Positions 24,404 through 32,708 of a DNA stretch of 64,000 nucleotides are shown here, one piece after another. The notes below the pieces were generated by a model that worked only from the letters and a program-made list of their open reading frames with translations, had not been told where the DNA came from and did no database searches. Position numbers and translations under genes: made by a program. The first letter of the stretch is position 1. Each line of letters opens with the position of its first letter. The DNA comes from Hyphomicrobiales bacterium (GTDB lineage Bacteria > Pseudomonadota > Alphaproteobacteria > Rhizobiales > Beijerinckiaceae), in NCBI GenBank assembly GCA_900470095.1, contig UBZM01000009.1:1-64000 (forward strand), written 5' to 3'.

Positions 24404-25507
24404 CTAGCGAAAGAAACGCGCCGGCCGGAAATGGGCGAGTTCGGGGCGTTGCTTGCCGCTCATGATCTCGTCAGCCGCCATCGCTCCGAGCGCGGGCGAA
24501 AGCGTCGCACCGCTGTGGGTGACCATGAGATAGTAGCCTTCGAGGTTCGGTACGGGGCCGATGGCCGAGAGGCCGTCTTTTGGAATGGGACGCTGGGTGA
24601 CGCGGCTCGCTTCCGGCTTCACCGGCGCGATTCCGGGCAGGATCCGTGTCAGGCGCGCGACCAGATCGGCCGCCTGGTCGAGGCCGGGACGCTCGGTGAT
24701 CTCGGGCGTAACCAGGGCATCGGCCGGTCCCCAGTGCAGCATCAGCCTGCCGGCGCCATCCGGACGAAAATCGCAGACCGGTGTGGCCACGACACGCTGG
24801 ATCGAGGCAGGAACCGGGGGCGTGAAGACCAGGAATCCGACAGTCGGCGCCAGCGGCACATTCGGGGCCGTTCCGGCAATCGTGTCGTTCGACCAGCGCC
24901 CCGTGCAGTTGACCACGAGATCGGCCATCAGGGTGTCCCCCGCCTCGGTGTGCACACCCTTGACCTTGCCGCCCTGCACAAGCAGCCCGGTAACCTTCGT
25001 CTGCGTATGCAACTGCGCGCCCTTGCGGCGTGCAGCGGTCATCATCGCATGGGAATAGACGACAGGATCAAGCCATCCGTCCGCCGGATACCAGGCGATA
25101 GGGGCATCGCCCACCGCGGCAGGATCGATATCGGGCTCTAGCTCAAGCAGCTGCTGGCGATCGATCCATTCGACGCCATAATCCCATTCCTGGAGGCGAG
25201 CCACCTTGGCGCGGTGTTCGTCTCGCCCCGCCTCGTCCCGCCATTCGACACGGCCACCGGCATGCCACCACGGCGTCGCACCGAACTCGTCCTTCAGCGC
25301 GGCATGCGCCCGCATGCCCGCGACATTCAGATCGTGATAGGGGCGCGGCGCCTTGTTGCTGGAATTCGTCCAGGCGAAGCTGATGCCGGAGGTGCCGCCG
25401 CCGACGCGGGTGGCTTCCAGCACGGTGACCTTCGCGCCCGCGAGCGCAAGACGATAGGCCACCGACGTCCCCAGGACGCCGGCACCGACAACGATGATCT
25501 CAGGCAT
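24404..25507 (-). CDS. DAO-family FAD-dependent oxidoreductase, paralogue 1
   Basis: From ATG 25507 the protein has 367 residues; the frame is open 78 bases further but MPEIIVVGAGVLGTSVAYRL is the natural start. It shows the DAO Rossmann motif GAGVLG, an internal NCTGRWSNDT, and the C-terminal GYYLMVTHSGATLSPALG. Such enzymes oxidise the C-N bond of amino or imino acids (opine oxidase, DadA, sarcosine-oxidase types). It is the last gene of operon A, followed by a terminator, and it is closely similar to the flavoprotein at 28518-29630 in the same operon (both have PRPYHDLNVAGMRAHAALKD). A role in oxidising an imported opine or N-substituted amino acid is inferred. Confidence 0.88.
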   Translation of the reverse strand: MPEIIVVGAGVLGTSVAYRLALAGAKVTVLEATRVGGGTSGISFAWTNSSNKAPRPYHDLNVAGMRAHAALKDEFGATPWWHAGGRVEWRDEAGRDEHRAKVARLQEWDYGVEWIDRQQLLELEPDIDPAAVGDAPIAWYPADGWLDPVVYSHAMMTAARRKGAQLHTQTKVTGLLVQGGKVKGVHTEAGDTLMADLVVNCTGRWSNDTIAGTAPNVPLAPTVGFLVFTPPVPASIQRVVATPVCDFRPDGAGRLMLHWGPADALVTPEITERPGLDQAADLVARLTRILPGIAPVKPEASRVTQRPIPKDGLSAIGPVPNLEGYYLMVTHSGATLSPALGAMAADEIMSGKQRPELAHFRPARFFR

Positions 25508-25553
25508 AACCGTATTTCCGATCGAATGAGGGGCGATTGGGATGGCGCCGGAA

Positions 25554-26642
25554 CTACTTCGCCTGCGACGGGGACCAGCCGTCACGAACCAGGGTCTTGA
25601 GCTCGGACAGTGACATGGTCTCGAGCCCGATATCGTCGAGCAGGTCGTTCTCGGCCGCGAAATTGCGGCCGTAGAGGGCCGAGAAGACGTCGATGCCAGC
25701 CTGGTGCAGCGTGGCGGGCCGATCGGTCAATTTGCCGAGCAGCACGGTCGGATGCAGGCCGAAGGGCGCATCCTCCAGCACATAGCGCGTGTCGATGCTG
25801 TCGGGGCCGTTGCCGCCATTGCCGCGTGCGGCGAGCGTGCGGGCCATCTCACCGACCGGTCCCGGCTCGACATGGAAAGATAGGTTGTAGTGCTCTCGAA
25901 TGGTGCGCACCTTGTAGCCGGCCGCCTCGGCGATCGCGAGGCGTTCGGCATCGAGCGCTTCGAGCAGGCGGCCGACAGAGTCGGTGTTGTTTTCATTCTG
26001 GCCCCAGGTTTCGCCGTGCTCCATGCGCGTGAAATTGCATAGCGCGATGCCGAGATGGTTTTGCGGATTGAGGTTGGAGAGAGAAATCGCCAATGCGTCG
26101 GAGCGCTCGACGAAGCGGTCGCCGAACAGTTCCTGACAGACTTGCAGCCCGCGTGCGCCAGCCGAGGCAGGGATGGTGGCGATATCGACCTTGGAACGGA
26201 TCGTCGAGACGTTCACGCTGGCATCCCCCGTGCGGCGCCCTGCCGTCACAGTGGTGCCCCAAACGACGACAGGGATATCGAGCCCGCGCTCCGCAATCTT
26301 CTTGGCGATATAGAGGCCGCTGAACGAGGTGTGCGAGCTGATGATGACGATCTGGCCGCTGGCAAGGTGGGGAGCGGCGGCATCCATCGCCATGCGATGG
26401 CCGTTGGCCGGCAAGGCCAGCAGGACGGCGTCAGCGCCGGCGATCGCATCGCCCGCGCTGGCCGCCATCGTGACCTTGAACGAGCCGTCGAGCGAGCCCG
26501 TCGCGGAGAGCGGTTTGCCCGCGACGATGCTTTGCCCGCTTTTGCCGGAGGGCGACCACAGCACAGGCTCATGGCCGAGGGAGGCGAGCAGCGCAGCATT
26601 GCCATAGGCTATCGAGCCCGCACCGAGTATTGCGACACGCAT
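25554..26642 (-). CDS. Opine dehydrogenase-family NAD(P)-dependent protein
   Basis: The 362-residue protein starts MRVAILGAGSIAYGNAALLA, a nucleotide-binding motif, and carries the octopine/nopaline dehydrogenase C-terminal domain: SNLNPQNHLGIALCNFTRME with the conserved N-x-x-x-H element, and NLSFHVEPGPVGEMARTLA. Members reductively join an amino acid with a keto acid or reverse this. In an operon with an importer and two amine-oxidising flavoproteins, the catabolic direction is more likely. The gene is 46 bases upstream of the flavoprotein. It could alternatively act as an unrelated hydroxyacid or ketopantoate-like dehydrogenase. Confidence 0.82.
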   Translation of the reverse strand: MRVAILGAGSIAYGNAALLASLGHEPVLWSPSGKSGQSIVAGKPLSATGSLDGSFKVTMAASAGDAIAGADAVLLALPANGHRMAMDAAAPHLASGQIVIISSHTSFSGLYIAKKIAERGLDIPVVVWGTTVTAGRRTGDASVNVSTIRSKVDIATIPASAGARGLQVCQELFGDRFVERSDALAISLSNLNPQNHLGIALCNFTRMEHGETWGQNENNTDSVGRLLEALDAERLAIAEAAGYKVRTIREHYNLSFHVEPGPVGEMARTLAARGNGGNGPDSIDTRYVLEDAPFGLHPTVLLGKLTDRPATLHQAGIDVFSALYGRNFAAENDLLDDIGLETMSLSELKTLVRDGWSPSQAK

Positions 26643-26717
26643 CGTTTGTTTCCTTGGGAGTACAAAGGCTTCTGGAACGCCGGGCCGACGAGCCCGGCGC
26701 TGATTGCGACATCTAAA

Positions 26718-28460
26718 TCAGTATTTGTAGCCGGCCTTTTCCATATATTGTTTGGCCAGGTTCATGTCGTAGGCGATCGGCTTGAGCAGATCGTGGTCAT
26801 AATCTTCGGATGTGAAGGGAATTGGCACCGTGCCGGGCTTGCCGAAACCGGCGACGACGTTCTTGATGATCTGCTCGCGCGGGATCATGTGGCTCATGGC
26901 CTTGCGGACATAGGCCGCAGCTTCCGCCGCACGGCTGGGATCCTGCTTGCCGAGCGGGGTTTCCACGCCGGTTCCGAAGACCGGGTGGTTCATGTTCAGG
27001 CAGGTCTGCATCCACTTGTAGGAATCGAAGCGATTGACGGTGCCCCATGACGGATCGATCGTCTCGAGCAGCCCGCCGACGTCGTACATCGGATCATGCG
27101 CATCGATGGATCCGGCCTTGATCGCGCTCAGAACAGCGTCGGCGCCCTGGATGTTGACCACATAGAAGGTCTTCACATTGCCTTCGGTCTTCTTCCAGTA
27201 GTTCTCGTTCTTGATGTATTTGTAAGCCTTGCGGGCCGGATCGAACCCCTGCGGAATCCATGGCCCCGTGCCGATACCGCCCTTGGCCTCGAAGGTCTTG
27301 CCTTCGGAGGTCTTGACCGGAAAGGTGCCGAGCCAGGTGCTGATGACATGGCCACGCAGTTCCTCGGGCTTGAGGCCCTGATAGGCGTGTTTCGGCATGA
27401 TCGCGATGACGGGCAGCACGAAATCGCGAAACATCACGTTCGGCTCACGCAAGGTCACGGTGATCTCGTGCGTGCCGGTTATCTTGTAGGCATCCTTGCT
27501 GCCCAGGACAGTCTCGAGGGGAGATTGGAAGACGCTGGCATAGGTCTTGTCGATCACCGTATCCCAGGTGAACTTGACGTCTTCGGCCGTGAACTCCTCG
27601 CCGCTATGCCATTTCACGCCCTTGCGCAGAGCGAATACCCAGGTCTTGCCGTCGTCGGAGGTCTTCACCGACTCCGCCAGCGCCGGAACGAGCTTCTTGT
27701 TCGCCCAGCTGTCGTATTCGAACAGCGCGTTGTAGACGGGGCCGAAGATATTGGCCTCGTTGTAGCCGCTGCCATACATCGGGATGAGCTGGCTCGGCGG
27801 CTGCCAGGACGCGAACGTGGCCGTGACGTCGCCAGTGGCGCCCTCGATCGTCCAGTTCTCCGGGCGCGGATAGAAGACCGGGTTGTAGGTTGTCGATTCC
27901 ATGCCCTTCAGCTTCGGATTGGTGATGATCACCTCTTCCGGATAGAAGACGACATGGAGCGGCTCGATCTCGTACCAGCGCTTCATGAAGGCGGTGATCG
28001 CCGCCTTGCGGTCGGCCGGCGTGACGGAGCGCGAGTATTTCTCGATCGCCTCATCGATCTGCTTGTCGGCGATGCGATAGTAATTCTGCCCGTTCGGCGG
28101 AAAATTCTTGCTGTGGAAGAGCGTCTCGGGCAGCGGCACCAGCCCACTGTAGTAGATCCGCTCGGAATACATGTCCCAGCCGCCATCGACATGCGTCTTG
28201 CCGCTGTCATTGGCGCGCCGCGCGATCACGACTGAAGGGGGCTGGTAGCTCGACACGATATCGATGCCGAGGCGGGCGAACTGCTTTCCGATCAGGTCCG
28301 TCCAGATCATCCGCGACTGGAGGTTGTTGAAGATCATCAGGTAGAGCTTGAAGAAGGGCGGCTTGGCGAGCGCCGCCTCCGGTATCCCACCGGCCGCGAG
28401 CGCGGCCGCTCCGGCTCCGGACCATTTCAGCACATCGCGTCGCGTCGATTTCCTGGACAT
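26718..28460 (-). CDS. Peptide/opine-binding protein (SBP_5), apparently circularly permuted
   Basis: This 580-residue protein starts with a twin-arginine-type signal (STRRDVLKWSGAG, cleavage near residue 32). Residues about 36-203 then resemble the C-terminal part of ordinary SBP_5 proteins: FKLYLMIFNN, GKQFARLGIDI, DKQIDEAIEKYSRSVTPADR, and ending VIITNPKLKGMESTTYNPVF. Residues about 213-580 follow in the order of the N-terminal and middle parts: LVPALAESVKTSDDGKTWVF, GVKWHSGEEFTAEDVKFTWD, GTGPWIPQGFDP, AAYVRKAMSHMIPREQII, and the protein stops at AKQYMEKAGYKY, exactly where the missing C-terminal part would begin. The two pieces together make one complete SBP_5. Secretion by Tat implies folding before export. 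It is the binding protein for the operon A importer. Confidence 0.85.
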   Translation of the reverse strand: MSRKSTRRDVLKWSGAGAAALAAGGIPEAALAKPPFFKLYLMIFNNLQSRMIWTDLIGKQFARLGIDIVSSYQPPSVVIARRANDSGKTHVDGGWDMYSERIYYSGLVPLPETLFHSKNFPPNGQNYYRIADKQIDEAIEKYSRSVTPADRKAAITAFMKRWYEIEPLHVVFYPEEVIITNPKLKGMESTTYNPVFYPRPENWTIEGATGDVTATFASWQPPSQLIPMYGSGYNEANIFGPVYNALFEYDSWANKKLVPALAESVKTSDDGKTWVFALRKGVKWHSGEEFTAEDVKFTWDTVIDKTYASVFQSPLETVLGSKDAYKITGTHEITVTLREPNVMFRDFVLPVIAIMPKHAYQGLKPEELRGHVISTWLGTFPVKTSEGKTFEAKGGIGTGPWIPQGFDPARKAYKYIKNENYWKKTEGNVKTFYVVNIQGADAVLSAIKAGSIDAHDPMYDVGGLLETIDPSWGTVNRFDSYKWMQTCLNMNHPVFGTGVETPLGKQDPSRAAEAAAYVRKAMSHMIPREQIIKNVVAGFGKPGTVPIPFTSEDYDHDLLKPIAYDMNLAKQYMEKAGYKY

Positions 28461-28517
28461 CGATTTTCCCCTTGTTTCTTGGTGGTGCGAAATGAACAGG
28501 CCGAGAGCGTCCGGCGC

Positions 28518-29630
28518 TCAGGCCTGGAAGCGCGAAGGGCGAAATTGCGCCAGCTCCGGGCGCTCCCTGCCCCGCAGGACCTCGTCGGCCACGGCCTGGC
28601 CGAGGAAGGGAGACAGCGTCACGCCGCTGTGGGTGACGACGACGTAGTAGCCGTCGACGCCGCGGGCCGGCCCGACTGTGGAGAGCCCGTCGGCGGGGAT
28701 CGGCCTGACGGTCGTGCGCACCGCTTCGGCCTCGACGCCTGCCAAACCGGGGAGAAGCTCGGTTGCGCTTGCGAGCGCGATCTTCGCCTCCTCGCAATCC
28801 GGCAGGCGACTTTCCAACCGGGCGAAACGGTCGTCGAGCGAGTCCTTGCGGATCATCAGACGGCCTGCCCCGTCCGGACGGACATCGACGTCGGGCGCAT
28901 GGAAGGGCCGGCGCAGATCGACACCGACCGGAGGCGTGAAGACGAGGAAGCCCACGGTCGGAGCGAGCGGGACATTCGGCGCCGTCTCGCTCACCGTATC
29001 GTTGGACCAGCGCCCGGTACAGTTGATGACGAGATCGGCTGCGTGGACAGCGCCCGTATCATCCCGAGCGCCGACGACACGACCGTTGCGGGTCTCTACC
29101 CCGGTCACCTTCACGCCGGTCTTGAGCGCCGCTCCATAGCGCTGACGGGCAGCGCGCAGCATGGCTCCGGCGTACTGGACAGGGTCCACCCACCCTTCTT
29201 CGGGGCAGAATACGATCTGGGCCTTGTCCGAAACTGCGTCGATCGCCAGCTCCGGCTCAAGCTCCTGCAGCCGCTTCTTGTCGATGAACTCCGCCGCATA
29301 GCCCCACTCGCGGAGCCGCTCGACCTTCTTCGCCTGAGCCGCGATCTCCGCCGGATCGACGCGCCACTCCAGGCTACCGCTCTGATGGAACCAGGGTGTC
29401 GAGCCGAACTCATCCTTCAACGCGGCATGCGCGCGCATGCCTGCAACGTTGAGGTCGTGATAGGGGCGCGGCGTCTTGTTGTTCGCATTCGTCCAGGCGA
29501 AGCTCACCCCGGATGTTCCGGCGCCGACGCGAGAGGCTTCGAGGACCGTGACCTTCGCACCGCCCTGGGCGACGCGGTAGGCGATGGAGCTGCCGACAAT
29601 TCCGGCTCCGACGACGATAACATTCATCAT
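28518..29630 (-). CDS. DAO-family FAD-dependent oxidoreductase, paralogue 2
   Basis: From ATG 29630 (MMNVIVVGAGIVGSSIAYRV), preceded by AGGAAA, the protein has 370 residues. It repeats the features of the 24404-25507 flavoprotein almost motif for motif: GAGTSGVSFAWTN, PRPYHDLNVAGMRAHAALKD, NCTGRWSNDT and NVPLAPTVGFLVFTPPV, then GYYVVVTHSGVTLSPFLG. It follows the ATPase gene closely and precedes the binding-protein gene. The pair may be a duplicated enzyme with two related substrates or two subunits of a heteromeric opine oxidase, although an [2Fe-2S] partner as in OoxA/NoxA is not present. Confidence 0.88.
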   Translation of the reverse strand: MMNVIVVGAGIVGSSIAYRVAQGGAKVTVLEASRVGAGTSGVSFAWTNANNKTPRPYHDLNVAGMRAHAALKDEFGSTPWFHQSGSLEWRVDPAEIAAQAKKVERLREWGYAAEFIDKKRLQELEPELAIDAVSDKAQIVFCPEEGWVDPVQYAGAMLRAARQRYGAALKTGVKVTGVETRNGRVVGARDDTGAVHAADLVINCTGRWSNDTVSETAPNVPLAPTVGFLVFTPPVGVDLRRPFHAPDVDVRPDGAGRLMIRKDSLDDRFARLESRLPDCEEAKIALASATELLPGLAGVEAEAVRTTVRPIPADGLSTVGPARGVDGYYVVVTHSGVTLSPFLGQAVADEVLRGRERPELAQFRPSRFQA

Positions 29631-29657
29631 GGCGTTTCCTGTGGTCTCTCCCCGCAC

Positions 29658-30680
29658 TCAACGCGGGTTGTGGCAAGCGAAGGCGTGGGTGCCGTCCGGT
29701 GCGGACAGCGGCGGAATCTGTTGGGAACAGACAGGCAGTGCGGCGGGGCAGCGGGTGTGAAAGACACAGCCGGACGGTCGCCGGACAACGCTGGGGACTT
29801 CGCCCTGGATTGCCTGGCGCTGTGCCTGGTTTGAGGGATCGGGCACGGGAATGGCCGAGATCAGGGCAGCGGTGTAGTGATGGCGCGGCCGTGCGAAAAT
29901 CTCGTCGACCTCACCGATCTCGACGAGATTGCCGAGATACATCACCGCAATGCGGTTGCTCAGAAAGCGCACGGAACTCAGGTCGTGCGAGATGTAGAGA
30001 TAGGAGAGTCCCAGGTCTTCCTGCAGGTCCGCCAGCAGATTGAGAACTTGCGCCCGCACCGAGACGTCGAGCGAGGAGACGGGCTCGTCGCAGATCAGCA
30101 GCCGCGGCTCGACCGCCAGAGCGCGCGCGATCCCGATGCGCTGGCGCTGCCCGCCGGAGAATTCGTGGGGATAGCGATCGGCATAGTCCGGCGGCAGCCC
30201 AACCCGCTCCAGCAGACTTTCCACCGTCGCGTCCCAGTCCTCCTTCGGGGCATGACCATGGACGCGCAGCGGCTCGGTCAGGATCTGCCTGACGCTCCAG
30301 CGCGGATTGAGCGAAAGATAGGGATCCTGGAAGACGTATTGCATCTGACGGCGCAGCGCGAGCACGTCCGGCCGCCGGTCCTCGGCGAACGTCGCCCGGA
30401 TATCCGTGTCGCCGAGGCGGATCGCACCGGCAGTCGGTTCGACGAGGTGCAGGATCGCGCGGGCCGCCGTCGTCTTGCCGCAGCCGCTCTCTCCGACGAT
30501 GCTCAGCGTCTCCCCGGCCGCCACGCTGAAGCTGATGTCGTTGACGGCGCGGATTTCCCCGGTGACCGTCTGGCGGAAGAGGCCTCGGCGGCGCAACGGG
30601 TAGCTCTTCACCAGCCCGTCGACGGTCAGCAGGGGCCGTGGCGTGACGCCTTGGCGGAGATTCGGAATCGGCTCAATCAT
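29658..30680 (-). CDS. Peptide/opine ABC transporter ATPase (OppF/DppF type)
   Basis: The 340-residue ATPase has Walker A GESGCGKTT, signature [14 protein letters not shown], Walker B LLICDEP and the C-terminal oligopeptide domain with CVFHTRCPAALPVC, as in OppF/DppF, where cysteines can bind an Fe-S cluster. It overlaps the preceding ATPase gene by eight bases. Together with the OppD-type ATPase it drives the operon A importer. Confidence 0.94.
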   Translation of the reverse strand: MIEPIPNLRQGVTPRPLLTVDGLVKSYPLRRRGLFRQTVTGEIRAVNDISFSVAAGETLSIVGESGCGKTTAARAILHLVEPTAGAIRLGDTDIRATFAEDRRPDVLALRRQMQYVFQDPYLSLNPRWSVRQILTEPLRVHGHAPKEDWDATVESLLERVGLPPDYADRYPHEFSGGQRQRIGIARALAVEPRLLICDEPVSSLDVSVRAQVLNLLADLQEDLGLSYLYISHDLSSVRFLSNRIAVMYLGNLVEIGEVDEIFARPRHHYTAALISAIPVPDPSNQAQRQAIQGEVPSVVRRPSGCVFHTRCPAALPVCSQQIPPLSAPDGTHAFACHNPR

Positions 30681-31755
30681 GGCTGGCCACTCCGGCGCTG
30701 CCGCGCTTCAGGCAATGAACGACACGGCCTGGCTCGATCGCTGCGGCCTGCGGCACCAGCCGGGAGCATTCCGGAGCCGCCTCGGGACAGCGCCCGGCGA
30801 AGCGGCAGCCGCCACCGAGTGATTGACCCGGCGCGACGGCGCGCCCGACCGTGGGCAGGCGCTCGCGACGCCCCTCACCGTCGATTGCGTAGCGCCGGTC
30901 GATGCGCGGCGTGCTCGCCAGAAGGGCCTGCGTGTAGGGGTGGGAGGGCCGTGCGAAGATGGCGTGCTTGTCGCCCGTCTCGCAGACCTGGCCCGCATAC
31001 ATCACGGTGATGCGATCGGCGATGCGCGCCACGACGCCCATGTCGTGCGTGACGAAGATCATCGACATGCCGAACCGCGCCTTCAGGTCTTCGAAGAGAT
31101 CGAGGATCTGGGCCTGGATGGTGACGTCGAGCGCCGTCGTCGGCTCATCCGCGAGCACGAGCGCCGGGTTGCAGAGCAGAGCACGGGCGATGCAGACACG
31201 CTGCTTCATGCCGCCGCTCATCTCATGCGGATACTGCGACAGGCGCGAGCCGGGGTCGGTGATGCCGACGAGGCGAAACAGCTCCTCTACCCGCTGCAGA
31301 GCCATGCTGCGCGGCATCTTCTCGTGAACCTTCAGGATCTCGCCGAGCTGCGCGCCGACCGTCATCAGCGGGTTCAGGGAATAGCCGGGGTTCTGGAAGA
31401 CCATGGCGAGCCTGCGCCCGCGCAGTTTCTGCATCTCGCCCTGCGACTTCGCGGCGAGATCCTCGCCATCGAACATGATGCGGCCACCCGTGATCCGTGC
31501 GGGAGGCGGCAGAAGGTTCAGGATCGCGAGACTCGACAGCGTCTTGCCGCTGCCGGATTCTCCGACGATGCCCATCGTTTCGCCGGCGCGGACCTGAAAG
31601 CTCACATCCTCGATGATGCGAACGGGCGCGTTCCAGGGCGGAAACTGAATCCGCAGGTTCTCGACGCGGACGAGGTCATGGACAGGCGGCGTCAGCATGC
31701 TCCTATCGTCGATCGACATGGCGGCGGTTGGCTTTGCGGTGGCGAGGCTCGACAT
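30673..31755 (-). CDS. Peptide/opine ABC transporter ATPase (OppD/DppD type)
   Basis: ATG 31755 lies directly after the permease stop and gives 360 residues; an in-frame ATG at 31785 inside the permease gene is possible. Walker [10 protein letters not shown], signature SGGMKQRVCIARAL, Walker B LVLADEP and the C-terminal C-x-F-type cysteine part (GGGCRFAGRCPEAAPEC) mark it as the OppD/DppD partner. Confidence 0.94.
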   Translation of the reverse strand: MSSLATAKPTAAMSIDDRSMLTPPVHDLVRVENLRIQFPPWNAPVRIIEDVSFQVRAGETMGIVGESGSGKTLSSLAILNLLPPPARITGGRIMFDGEDLAAKSQGEMQKLRGRRLAMVFQNPGYSLNPLMTVGAQLGEILKVHEKMPRSMALQRVEELFRLVGITDPGSRLSQYPHEMSGGMKQRVCIARALLCNPALVLADEPTTALDVTIQAQILDLFEDLKARFGMSMIFVTHDMGVVARIADRITVMYAGQVCETGDKHAIFARPSHPYTQALLASTPRIDRRYAIDGEGRRERLPTVGRAVAPGQSLGGGCRFAGRCPEAAPECSRLVPQAAAIEPGRVVHCLKRGSAGVASHD

Positions 31756-31756
31756 C

Positions 31757-32704
31757 TCAGCGCTTCGCCCTTGGGTTGAAGGCATCGGTCAGGCCGTCCG
31801 CCAGAAGGTTGAAGCCGAGCACCGTGATGAAGATGGCGACACCCGGGCTCAGCGATGCCCAGGGAGCCACTTTCAGCGCCTCGTAATTGAAGTAGAGCAA
31901 TTGCCCCCAGCTCACCGCGGCCGGATCGCCGAAACCGAGGAAGCCGATCATCGCCTCCGCCAGCACGGCCCCGCCGATGCCGAGCGCCACGATGACGACA
32001 AGGGATGGCAACGCGTTCGGAAGGATGTGGCGGAAGAGGATATCGCCCGAAGTCGCGCCGATGCAGCGCGCAGCCTCGACGAATTCCTGGTTCTTCAGGC
32101 GCAGGAATTCCGCACGCGTCATCCGGGCGATCGGGGCCCAGGAGAAGACGCCGATCAGCAGGATGATGACGCCGAGATTGAGATACGGCACGCTTTCGAA
32201 GGGGGTGTTGACGACCGCCACGCCGAGCAGGCGAATGACGGCGAGGATGACGACGAACATCGGAATGACGAGGAAGAAATCGGTGAAGCGCATCAGCACC
32301 TCATCCGTGGTGCCGCCGCGATAACCCGCAAAGCCGCCGACCAGAACGCCGATCAGCGAGGCGATCGACATCGCTCCGAGCCCGACGGCGAGCGCCGTCG
32401 GTGCGCCGTAGATCACACGGCTGGCGACATCGTAGCCCATGCGATCCGTCCCCAGCGGGTGGACCCAGCTCGGGGGCGCCTTTGCGCCGGGGTCGATCAT
32501 CGGGCTCTGGTCCTGCGGATCGAAGGGCGCGACGAACGGCCCGACCACGGCGGTCGCGACGACGAGCAGGACGAGGATGAGTCCGAGCATGCCGGTCCGG
32601 CTGCGGGCGAAGCGCTGCCAGCCCTGTCGCCAGATGCCCTTGACCGGACGGCGGGCGGGCTTTGCGGAAGACGGCGGATGAGCCGTGATCGTCTGATCGC
32701 TCAC
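31757..32704 (-). CDS. Peptide/opine ABC transporter permease (DppC type)
   Basis: The 315-residue protein has an N-terminal OppC_N segment (GRSRTGMLGLILVLLVVATAVV type membrane helix), then about five more helices and the EAA loop with EAARCIGATSGDILFRHILPN. The family motif HPLGTDRMGYDVASRVIYG precedes the second helix. It follows the DppB-type permease by four bases. Confidence 0.94.
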   Translation of the reverse strand: MSDQTITAHPPSSAKPARRPVKGIWRQGWQRFARSRTGMLGLILVLLVVATAVVGPFVAPFDPQDQSPMIDPGAKAPPSWVHPLGTDRMGYDVASRVIYGAPTALAVGLGAMSIASLIGVLVGGFAGYRGGTTDEVLMRFTDFFLVIPMFVVILAVIRLLGVAVVNTPFESVPYLNLGVIILLIGVFSWAPIARMTRAEFLRLKNQEFVEAARCIGATSGDILFRHILPNALPSLVVIVALGIGGAVLAEAMIGFLGFGDPAAVSWGQLLYFNYEALKVAPWASLSPGVAIFITVLGFNLLADGLTDAFNPRAKR

Positions 32705-32708
32705 GTGC

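Noticed and set aside
24380..24410. A tRNA-like T-arm (CCGGAATCGAGCC)
   Set aside because: No anticodon or acceptor stem can be built around it, and it runs into the stop codon of the flavoprotein gene.
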